DNA of 33,274 bases, from the NCBI GenBank assembly GCA_028278455.1, contig JANQEH010000171.1:1-33274 (forward strand), read 5' to 3'. Under the pieces are notes generated by a model. The model saw only the letters and a list, made by a program, of their open reading frames with translations, had not been told where the DNA came from and ran no database searches. Each line of letters begins with the position of its first letter. The stretch's first letter is position 1. Positions 22,786 through 29,581 of the stretch are shown here, piece after piece. The DNA is from a bacterium (lineage in GTDB: Bacteria > SM23-31). The position numbers and the translations under genes were made by a program.

Positions 22786-22857
22786 TGTAGGAGCGTGGTT
22801 TCCACGCTTAAAATGAGTTGATTAACTGAAAAAGGGCGCGTTAATCGCGCCCCTGCA
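22786..22857. repeat. REP-like pair of inverted hairpin units
   Basis: Unit 1 on the plus strand reads TGTAGGAGCGTGG-TTT-CCACGCT (22786-22808). Unit 2, read on the minus strand, is TGCAGGGGCGCG-ATTAA-CGCGCCC (22857-22834). Both have a TG(T/C)AGG head followed by a GC-rich hairpin, and they face each other with heads outward, as in paired REP elements. The base content is unlike the AT-rich surroundings. No REP-associated transposase lies in the window. Confidence 0.6.
22829..22852 (-). terminator. Likely terminator of the S9 peptidase gene
   Basis: On the minus strand the unit 2 stem GGGCGCG/CGCGCCC (loop ATTAA) is followed by TTTTT. It lies 28 bases beyond the S9 peptidase stop at 22881, so the REP-like unit can also act as an intrinsic terminator. 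Confidence 0.7.
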
Positions 22858-22880
22858 AGTCTCGATTTACTTTATTAATC

Positions 22881-25586
22881 CTATTTCTTCTTCTCCAGAT
22901 GCGGGACACCGCTTACCATCCAGTCCGGTGCTGGTTTATCCTTCAGATAGTGATCAATGAATTGTTCCATTCTCGTCTGGTAGTCGATCTGGTTCTCCCA
23001 TTTACGCAGATGGTGCCCTTCACCCGGATATGAACATAGTATCACAGGTTTACCGTTGAATCTGAGAGCGTTATAAAATTCAACCGCCTGCAGCCATTCA
23101 ACCGAACCGTCATCTGTACCGTGAAGAAGCATCAATGGAGTATCCATAGTCCTTGCATGGAACACAGCAGATTCATGTCTATAAAGCTCGAAATCATCAA
23201 ATGGATTCGTTCCGAATCTGCCCTGTCCGTAATAATCGTACCTGTGCTGATTTGTACCGGCTGATTTCCATAACTGGTTAAAATCTGCTAACAGGTCGGT
23301 CGCTGCAGCGCCTATAACAAAAGCGGCGAACATTTTTGACTGCGTTGCAATAAAAGCTCCCCCCTGGCCGCTGAAACTGTGTCCGTGCAGCGCGATCCTC
23401 TCAGGATCGGCATAACCCAGTTCGATTACCTTCCTTACCGCCGCCTCAACACAATCCAGCATATCCGAGTGGGTTGTCCCTGTATTAAAATGCACATCGG
23501 GCTGCATCACGAGATATCCGTTGCTGCAGTATTTGGCCAGCATCGGAGTATCCCTGTAGACCGGATGCTCATACCTGTGAAGATTCTGCGAATACTTCTC
23601 ATAGAATTGAACCAGCATCGGTAGTTTCCGGCCCTCCTTATAACTGTCGGGTATACCGAGTGTTCCCTGGAGCCTTACCCCGTCTTTATTAGTATATTCA
23701 AACAGGATTCTACGCCCCCAGCTGTAGCGGGATTGCCACGGATTTGCATCTGTTATCATTTTTAGACCTGTGAACGCATTGTCAGTCACATAATAATTCG
23801 GGAAGTCCCTGAAAGTCTCAACCGTGAAAAGAAATTTATCAGCATTTTTTGCTTTTGTTAATCTTCCAAATCTCTTATCCTCGAATATCTTTTTTTCAAG
23901 ACGGCTGCCTTCAAGGACATAATATCCCGCTTTCTTTGTCCACTGCCCGAAAGCAGAGAGAAATACCGGTTTTGAAAGATCTATAAACCTTTCTTCGCGG
24001 TCAAATCTTATATATCTGAACCTGATCTCATTTTCTGCACCGGCTCCTTTTGTAAGATTTGTGGCGGGACTTCCATCAAGAGGCTGCAGCCACAGGTCGT
24101 ATTTGTGCCGCAGGATCAGATTCTTCCTGTCTTCAGTCCATCCTGATACACCATACGGTGGTTTTGTACCCGGGCGGTCGAACTCCATATTCACAAAACT
24201 TACCGGTGAACTCTCAGTCAGGTTAATAATTTCCCCTGTTTCTATCCTGTAAAGCCAGATATGCCCGTCTTTCCAGTAGATGAAATTTTTGCTGTCGGGG
24301 GATAGTCCCAGTGTCCTCTTCTGCCCATTGAACATAAGTGTTCTTTCGCCTGTATCGGTATTTATCCGGTAATAATCCGCCTGTCTCTCTTTCCAATCAG
24401 AGATATAAGCCCTGTCATCACTACCGATACCCCAGGATCCGTTACGGGTAATGTTTATATACTTCATGTTTTTATCAGTCAGGCGAATAAATCTTTTTGT
24501 ATCAATATTGAAAACCGATCTATAGGTAAAATTTCTATCCCTGTTTGCACTTAGAATCTGGACTGATTGAAGCCTGTCATCCTTCCAGTGCCAGATGTCG
24601 ACATTAGGTACAGGCGGATCGTCTTTTTTCTTTTCAAGCTCGGGTTTCTGCTCCTTGATCCCAAAAAACACTTTATCAAGGTTTTCACTCCAGACGAGTT
24701 CCCCCTTTTCACTGATAACCATATCACCGGGAAAATCAAAGGATTTTGATGGATCATATTCATGTTTCGCGGGTTCACCTGACTCAAAATTCTTGAATGC
24801 GAGGAGAGTATTGTCCTTATGAACATTCTTCTTTTCCTTGCTTCCTTTCAGGACAGCGAGGGCGTTTCCTTCCTCATCCCAGGTAAGTCTTGAATACTCT
24901 TTAAGTCCGTTATCAAGAGGCTTTCGGATATTCGTTGCAAGAAAGATAATATAAACACCGTTACCAGTTTTGTCCGCCGCATCGATTGTATAAGCAAATA
25001 AATCTCCTTTTTTATTGAAACTGCATTCGTTAACACTGCCAATATGTTCCTGGTAACCTTTCCTAAGGTCTTTTAATATGACATCCGTACCCTTATATTT
25101 TGCCCTGGGATCCGCTTTGGTCTTCTTGACCTTGAAATGCCCTGATCCTTTTGCAAATTCGAAATCATCTATATTATCATATCTGTATTTCTCTCCCGTC
25201 TCTAACTCCAGCAATTCAGCTTTAACCGGTACAGGTTTCCTGTCCTTTCTCAGCTTTTCAATCTCTTTATAGGTAAGGCTTATCCTGTATGCAGCCCATC
25301 GGGAATCATCCGAAAACTGCGGCTGCGAACCTCTCGGTATCTCGTATTCTTTACCGGACAATAGGTTTTTTACGAACAGAGTATCATTTGAATGTGGAGT
25401 TCTGTATGAAAATGTCACCCATGAACCGTCATCTGAAATCGCGGTAGACCTGATACTTCTCCAACGGCCGTAATCATCTACCTTCAGAGCTTTTTTATCC
25501 CGGGAATCCTGAGCAAGGACAATATTTCCCTGGATCATAATTCCTGAGACAAAAATGAATAGAAAAAATATTCTAAGCGCCTTCAT
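22881..25586 (-). CDS. Exported S9 (prolyl oligopeptidase family) serine peptidase
   Basis: A 901-residue exported peptidase. A signal peptide (residues 1 to about 25, cut near VLAQ) is followed by a long beta-propeller (about 40-600) with PD40-like turns such as ISDDGSWVTFSY and LSPDSKNFIYWK, then a C-terminal alpha/beta-hydrolase domain (about 640-890). The triad is Ser737 in GHSFSGQGG, Asp826 in HGTDDGSV and His858 in GEGHHL. The nucleophile elbow reads GxSxS instead of the usual GxSxG. The length is greater than that of classical S9 members (about 650-750) because of an extended propeller. It probably degrades peptides in the periplasm or outside the cell. It appears monocistronic with a terminator downstream; the start is the ATG directly before the signal peptide. 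Confidence 0.93.
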   Translation of the reverse strand: MKALRIFFLFIFVSGIMIQGNIVLAQDSRDKKALKVDDYGRWRSIRSTAISDDGSWVTFSYRTPHSNDTLFVKNLLSGKEYEIPRGSQPQFSDDSRWAAYRISLTYKEIEKLRKDRKPVPVKAELLELETGEKYRYDNIDDFEFAKGSGHFKVKKTKADPRAKYKGTDVILKDLRKGYQEHIGSVNECSFNKKGDLFAYTIDAADKTGNGVYIIFLATNIRKPLDNGLKEYSRLTWDEEGNALAVLKGSKEKKNVHKDNTLLAFKNFESGEPAKHEYDPSKSFDFPGDMVISEKGELVWSENLDKVFFGIKEQKPELEKKKDDPPVPNVDIWHWKDDRLQSVQILSANRDRNFTYRSVFNIDTKRFIRLTDKNMKYINITRNGSWGIGSDDRAYISDWKERQADYYRINTDTGERTLMFNGQKRTLGLSPDSKNFIYWKDGHIWLYRIETGEIINLTESSPVSFVNMEFDRPGTKPPYGVSGWTEDRKNLILRHKYDLWLQPLDGSPATNLTKGAGAENEIRFRYIRFDREERFIDLSKPVFLSAFGQWTKKAGYYVLEGSRLEKKIFEDKRFGRLTKAKNADKFLFTVETFRDFPNYYVTDNAFTGLKMITDANPWQSRYSWGRRILFEYTNKDGVRLQGTLGIPDSYKEGRKLPMLVQFYEKYSQNLHRYEHPVYRDTPMLAKYCSNGYLVMQPDVHFNTGTTHSDMLDCVEAAVRKVIELGYADPERIALHGHSFSGQGGAFIATQSKMFAAFVIGAAATDLLADFNQLWKSAGTNQHRYDYYGQGRFGTNPFDDFELYRHESAVFHARTMDTPLMLLHGTDDGSVEWLQAVEFYNALRFNGKPVILCSYPGEGHHLRKWENQIDYQTRMEQFIDHYLKDKPAPDWMVSGVPHLEKKK

Positions 25587-25612
25587 TGTATTATCCTTTA
25601 TATGAATATATT

Positions 25613-26371
25613 CTATTTTTTGTTTTTAAATTTTGCAATAGCATTTCGTGTAAAATCTGACAGAACCAGTTTACCGCTGATCTCTGCTCTCTGGTGAAGC
25701 AGTGTATTCCAGTGATCAGTACCTGACCAAAACATTTTTTTCAGCTCAGTAATTGCCTCCGGACTGAATCCGGCAAGTTTCTCAGCTAATGTTCTTACAG
25801 AATCGTCAAGATCTCCAATGGCTGTAAAAACTTCTGTAAAAAGGCCTTTTTCCATTGCCCAGACAGAAGATTTCCATTCCGTGTCAATTGTCAGCTCTGC
25901 AAAAGCACCTGCGCCTATTTTTCTCTCGACTGCAGGACCAATCACAAACGGCCCGATCCCGAGGCTTAATTCACTTAATCTTACTGAGGCGCTTTCATGA
26001 GCTAGTGCGTAATCAGCCGTCGATACAATCCCGATACCGCCGCCGACAACCTTACCCTGCACCCGCGCTATAATGATTTTCGGACACCTTCGCATTGAGT
26101 TGATCACCCTTGCGAATCCCATAAAGAATTCTTTACCGGATTCCAGGTTACTGATTTCCAGAAGTTCATCAAAAGATGCACCCGAACAGAAAGTTTTCTC
26201 TCCTTCACTGGAGAGGATAATTGCCTTCACATCTTCATTTTTACCAGCATTATCGATCTCTTCCACCAGTTTCTTTAAAAGGTATCCTGGAAGAGAATTA
26301 CTTTTGGGATGCGCAAAAGTTATTGTGCAGACACCTTTGCTGACATCCATTTTTACGTTACCCGATGCCAT
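25613..26371 (-). CDS. Enoyl-CoA hydratase/isomerase family protein
   Basis: A 252-residue crotonase-fold enzyme. The oxyanion-hole segments are FCSGASFDEL (about 61-70) and GKVVGGGIG (about 106-114). Both catalytic Glu positions of enoyl-CoA hydratase are filled: Glu134 in LSELSLG and Glu159 in FAELTID. This supports hydration of trans-2-enoyl-CoA or a related reaction rather than a dead paralogue; the acyl substrate cannot be told. GVCTITFAHPKSNSLPG is the family N-terminus. AAGGATGG lies just before the ATG at 26371. It lies 26 bases upstream of the S9 peptidase start on the same strand, so co-transcription is possible, although the functions are unrelated. No beta-oxidation partner lies nearby. 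Confidence 0.9.
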   Translation of the reverse strand: MASGNVKMDVSKGVCTITFAHPKSNSLPGYLLKKLVEEIDNAGKNEDVKAIILSSEGEKTFCSGASFDELLEISNLESGKEFFMGFARVINSMRRCPKIIIARVQGKVVGGGIGIVSTADYALAHESASVRLSELSLGIGPFVIGPAVERKIGAGAFAELTIDTEWKSSVWAMEKGLFTEVFTAIGDLDDSVRTLAEKLAGFSPEAITELKKMFWSGTDHWNTLLHQRAEISGKLVLSDFTRNAIAKFKNKK

Positions 26372-26470
26372 AATACCATCCTTGTTATAGAATTTTTTAT
26401 AACCCGATTGACAATAGATGCTTTTAAGGAATTTTACGGTTGATTTTACCGCAAATGCAATGTTGATACA

Positions 26471-26503
26471 ATAATAAACAATTTTTCATTCATAATAAAC
26501 AAT
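26471..26503. repeat. 12-base direct repeat, 21-base period
   Basis: ATAATAAACAAT occurs at 26471-26482 and again at 26492-26503. The spacing puts both copies on the same DNA face, as in binding sites for a tandem-acting regulator. Chance is possible in this AT-rich stretch. Confidence 0.4.
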
Positions 26504-26619
26504 AATTATATGATAATTTCAATATTTATAAGATTTTATGTAAAGCTTCTCATTATTATGTCGAAATAATAAGTGTATCTGTGTTTTTCTCTGATCAGGT
26601 TCAGGGAGCAATAAAAATA

Positions 26620-26648
26620 TTGCATACCGCAGGATTTTTTTATATAAT
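26620..26648 (+). promoter_or_regulatory. Promoter-like element for fliG
   Basis: TTGCAT (26620-26625), 17 bases, then a perfect TATAAT (26643-26648), about 29 bases before the ATG. It looks like a housekeeping sigma promoter; no sigma-28 or sigma-54 pattern is seen. The inverted repeat at 26608-26623 overlaps the -35. Confidence 0.6.
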
Positions 26649-26677
26649 ATTCAAGGATGAAATAAAGGCTGAAGAGT

Positions 26678-27703
26678 ATGGAGGCTGAACCACTAACCAT
26701 AGAAAACCTGTCCGGCAGGCAAAAATGCGCGATACTAATTATCGCCATTGGAACCGAAGCGGCATCCCAGATTTTTAAACACCTTAAAGATAAAGATGTT
26801 GAACGTCTTGCTATAGAGATCGCTCAACTGAAGGATATTCCATCCACTATCATGGAAGCTGTTATCGAAGAGTTCTATCAAATGATAATGGCTCAGGAAT
26901 ATATATCTCAGGGTGGTATCGATTACGCAAAAGGCGTTCTCGAAAAAGCTCTCGGCCCCAGAAAAGCCCATGAGCTTGTCGCAAAGGTTGAATCTGCAAT
27001 CCACGTCAGCGGATTTAAGCTGCTTAAAGATGTTGATGCCAATCAGCTCCTGAGTTTTATCCAGAATGAACATCCGCAGACTATTTCATTGATCCTTGCA
27101 AACCTTGAGCCAGATCAGACAGCTGCAATTATCTCAGACCTTCCACCGGAATTGCAGGCTGATGTTGCTTTCAGGATCGCTACTATGGGTAAGATCTCAC
27201 CAGACCTGCTCAACGATATTGAGGGTGTTCTCGAAAACCAGGTGGAAACCGTATTCGGCCAGGATCTGAGTTCTGCCGGTGGCGCAAAGGCCGTTGCCGA
27301 GATACTTAATATGGCTGGAAGATCAACTGAAAAAACAATCCTTGCGGACCTGGAAAAACGAAATCCGGAACTCGCAACCGAGATTAAGAACCTGATGTTC
27401 ACATTTGATGACATCGTTCTTCTTGACGATAAATCAGTCCAGAGGGTTCTCAGGGAAGTTGACACCAAAGACCTCACACTCGCCCTTAAAGCTGCAAATG
27501 ATGAACTTAAAGACCTTATCTTCAGAAATATGTCTGAGCGAGCTTCAAACTTATTAAGGGAGGAACTCGATTTCATGGGGCCTGTCAGATTAAAAGATGT
27601 TGAAGAAGCTCAGATGAAGATAGTCGAGATAGTTAGCACATTGGAAGAAGACGGTGAAATCGTTATCAGCGGACGAGGAGGAGAGGAAGAAATTATCGCA
27701 TAA
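26678..27703 (+). CDS. fliG: Flagellar motor switch protein FliG
   Basis: A 341-residue protein of the flagellar C-ring that couples ion flow through the stator to rotation. All three domains are present: the N-terminal FliF-binding domain (LSGRQKCAILIIAIG, about 12-100), the middle domain with EHPQT at about 131-135 and the hydrophobic segment following it, and the C-terminal domain with LMFTFDDIVLLDDKSVQRVLREVD and the charged torque helix KDLTLALKAANDELKDLIFRN. The length is normal (about 330-345). It stands alone with its own promoter, away from the usual fliF-fliG-fliH order, so flagellar genes are scattered in this genome or this is an extra copy. It is convergent with the HDOD gene. 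A moderate AAGG lies before the ATG. Confidence 0.97.
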   Translation: MEAEPLTIENLSGRQKCAILIIAIGTEAASQIFKHLKDKDVERLAIEIAQLKDIPSTIMEAVIEEFYQMIMAQEYISQGGIDYAKGVLEKALGPRKAHELVAKVESAIHVSGFKLLKDVDANQLLSFIQNEHPQTISLILANLEPDQTAAIISDLPPELQADVAFRIATMGKISPDLLNDIEGVLENQVETVFGQDLSSAGGAKAVAEILNMAGRSTEKTILADLEKRNPELATEIKNLMFTFDDIVLLDDKSVQRVLREVDTKDLTLALKAANDELKDLIFRNMSERASNLLREELDFMGPVRLKDVEEAQMKIVEIVSTLEEDGEIVISGRGGEEEIIA

Positions 27704-27743
27704 TTACTTAAGGTTTCTTCAGGACTAATTCCAAAACTCAGGA

Positions 27744-28604
27744 TCAGTCCCCTGAAAAGATTTTCTGTTTTGCGTGAATAACTTCGAGTTCAATATCAAA
27801 CATAAGGCTTTCAATATCCTCATCTTCAAAATTGAACATCTCTTTTGAGTCAGGATCGACTTCATACGCTAAGGAATCGAAACTCTCTGCGCACCCACTC
27901 AGCATAGCGAAATGATCACCAAGATGAATTATATAACACAGTTTTTTATACTCTTCCGGTGCCTCGGCAGGCTTATGATGATATGAGATTGCCATACAGA
28001 TCGATTCCGGAATCCCCCACTTCTCTGCCATCATCTTACCAACATCTTCATGATTAGTATTCAGAAGATCTTTTTCCAAAGTGTTGAAATCAACTTCTTC
28101 AGCATCTTTGAATTTTTCTTTTATCTTATCGGTTTGTCCTTTAAGGAATTCTGCCAGGACTACTTTCCCCATATTGTGCAGAAGACCCGAAGTATAGGCA
28201 AGATCTGCAATATTATCCTGCTTGATCCTGATCGAGATCAATCTCGAGGCTATTGCCGTTCTTAGAGAATGCTCCCATAGCTCACCTTCCGCTGCATTAT
28301 ACCCCTCTAACGGCTTGTTGAAGACATAATCAAAACCGCTTTCGATCACTATTCCGAATATCGCCTGCTTACCGAGAAAATTCACCGCCCGTTCAATCGA
28401 TGTTACTGTAGATTGCAGACCGAATCTCGCTGAATTTACAATTTTCAGGCATTTTGTAGCCAGCGACACATCCATCGATATCAATTCAGCAAGGTCTTTG
28501 ACTGAGTAATCTTCGTCAGATATGAGTTCAAGTATCCTTATAGTATTCGAAGATACAGAAGGCATATCTTTAACTTTCTTTTTTATTGAATCGAGAGTGT
28601 CCAT
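27744..28604 (-). CDS. HDOD-domain signalling protein
   Basis: A 286-residue single HDOD domain. The N-terminal PSVSSNTIRILELISDEDYSVKDLAELISMDVSLATKCLKIVNSA-type segment (conserved blocks LPxLP-like PSVSS, and LATKCLKIVNSARFG) and AVNFLGKQAIFGIV identify the family. The HD core reads SGLLHNMGKVVL, where the metal-binding HD pair has become HN, and HHKPAE follows in a later helix. Lack of the intact HD pair argues for a signalling or binding role rather than phosphohydrolase activity, as for most HDOD proteins. The ATG at 28604 shares its A with the cheD stop (TAATG) and has GGGAG five bases upstream; a GTG at 28616 is less likely. Coupling to cheD suggests a chemotaxis or motility role. Confidence 0.93.
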   Translation of the reverse strand: MDTLDSIKKKVKDMPSVSSNTIRILELISDEDYSVKDLAELISMDVSLATKCLKIVNSARFGLQSTVTSIERAVNFLGKQAIFGIVIESGFDYVFNKPLEGYNAAEGELWEHSLRTAIASRLISIRIKQDNIADLAYTSGLLHNMGKVVLAEFLKGQTDKIKEKFKDAEEVDFNTLEKDLLNTNHEDVGKMMAEKWGIPESICMAISYHHKPAEAPEEYKKLCYIIHLGDHFAMLSGCAESFDSLAYEVDPDSKEMFNFEDEDIESLMFDIELEVIHAKQKIFSGD

Positions 28605-29089
28605 TATATCTCCCACTGGCCTTTAGACGGACAGGAAGCATAATATTTGCCTGTATCATATTCTATCCATACTGTCCTGCTGATACTTCCTCCAACATCC
28701 TCCTTAAGGATCCTGAGCTTATACTTCCAGAGAAGTTTCCTGATCGCAAGTATATTTCTTTTGCCTATATTAAAAACATTCTTGGCATCCAGGACATTAG
28801 CTCCACCTGCAAGTTTTATGTAGATCTTGCTGTTTTTAGAAACCCCGTGAGCTTTCAGCTCATTTACCAGTTTGGGTATCGCCGTATCGGCAAAATATCC
28901 CGGAAGTATCTTCGATTTTTCCTTAGATGTGTTTGAATCTGGAAGAGCAATATGAAGAAGTGAAATCGTGCGCGGGCTTTCTGTAAATACACCAATCCCC
29001 ACACAAGAACCGAGAGCCATAGTCTTGATTATGTCTCCGGATTTGTTCGATGTGGCCATTCCGCCGATTCCGACCATTATCTGCGCCAT
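28604..29089 (-). CDS. cheD: Chemoreceptor glutamine deamidase CheD
   Basis: A 161-residue enzyme that deamidates specific Gln residues of chemoreceptors and, in many bacteria, partners with the phosphatase CheC. The catalytic triad is visible with family spacing: Thr23, Cys29 (LGSCVGI) and His46 (LLHIALP). The signature KLAGGANVL..KNVFNIGKRN is present at about 92-112. A CGGAG Shine-Dalgarno lies nine bases before the ATG at 29089. It forms a TAATG-coupled pair with the HDOD gene. No receptor, CheA or CheC gene lies in the window, so its partners are elsewhere. A scattered chemotaxis gene set agrees with the isolated fliG. Confidence 0.96.
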   Translation of the reverse strand: MAQIMVGIGGMATSNKSGDIIKTMALGSCVGIGVFTESPRTISLLHIALPDSNTSKEKSKILPGYFADTAIPKLVNELKAHGVSKNSKIYIKLAGGANVLDAKNVFNIGKRNILAIRKLLWKYKLRILKEDVGGSISRTVWIEYDTGKYYASCPSKGQWEI

Positions 29090-29199
29090 AGATCGATCTC
29101 CGGGAGTATAAGACTATTGATCAGGTATTCATATTCTTTAGTGAAACTTATCAAACAAGGTTTCCGTATCATTTATTAACTCAATAATACACAGGTTCA

Positions 29200-29373
29200 A
29201 TGATGGATATGACAACTATAATGATAATCTCCGTTCTTACTCTGATCTGCGGCCTGGGATTCCTGTCTTTAGCGGCATTCTCAGAAAAACTCCTGAAACG
29301 CGAGAAGATACGGATCCAAAAATGTACTCGACTTGATGATCTGGAACTATTAAAGTACAAAAGGTGGAAATAA
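29200..29373 (+). CDS. Small single-pass membrane protein
   Basis: A 57-residue open frame starting MMDMTTIMIISVLTLICGLG. Residues 5 to about 27 form one hydrophobic segment (TIMIISVLTLICGLGFLSLAA), followed by a basic cytosolic tail (EKLLKREKIRIQKCTRLDDL, ending KYKRWK). The distribution of charges predicts an N-out, C-in single-pass protein. Only a weak AGG lies four bases before the first ATG; a second ATG follows at once. It is divergent from cheD with a 110-base spacer. The good hydrophobic/basic pattern in otherwise empty DNA supports a real gene, but the family is unknown to me. It could equally be a chance frame. Confidence 0.5.
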   Translation: MMDMTTIMIISVLTLICGLGFLSLAAFSEKLLKREKIRIQKCTRLDDLELLKYKRWK

Positions 29374-29504
29374 CAGGTTTAACTTCTATTCCACTCTAAT
29401 ATCTTAATTCCTTTCCCTGAAAATCTGTCCATCCAGGATAACAGCTTCTCTCCTTCAGGTTAAATTCAATATAATGATCAACTGTTATAATTACTACAAA
29501 ATTC

Positions 29505-29533
29505 TTGCCTTTTAGCGTTCCTTATATTACACT
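29505..29533 (+). promoter_or_regulatory. Promoter-like element for the second S9 peptidase
   Basis: TTGCCT (29505-29510), 17 bases, TACACT (29528-29533), about 49 bases before the ATG. The -10 is weak. The rest of the 208-base spacer (29374-29581) shows no gene. Confidence 0.33.
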
Positions 29534-29581
29534 ATACACTCACAAATCAGTCCAGATTATAACAACTCCGGAGTAAATAAA

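Larger units (their letters stand above)
26372..26677. other. Divergent intergenic region between enoyl-CoA hydratase and fliG
   Basis: This 306-base AT-rich spacer has no gene I can support. It holds an exact 12-base direct repeat ATAATAAACAAT at 26471-26482 and 26492-26503 (21 bases apart, two helical turns), a weak minus-strand promoter-like pair for the hydratase gene (TTGCAT 26460-26455, 18 bases, TAAAAT 26436-26431), an inverted repeat GCAATA-AAAA-TATTGC (26608-26623) and the fliG promoter. Confidence 0.6.

Noticed and set aside
26601..26625. Sigma-54-like GG...GC pattern upstream of fliG
   Set aside because: The GG and GC are 15 bases apart; sigma-54 needs 10. A normal TTGCAT-N17-TATAAT explains the region better.
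27115..27576. Long antisense open frame of 153 residues opposite fliG
   Set aside because: It is a Ser/Arg-rich shadow of the fliG coding bias with no start signal or recognisable domain.
27704..27775. Terminator between fliG and the HDOD gene (TTCAGGACT...AGTCCCCTGAA)
   Set aside because: The stem has bulges, a long loop, no T-run and runs into the HDOD coding end.
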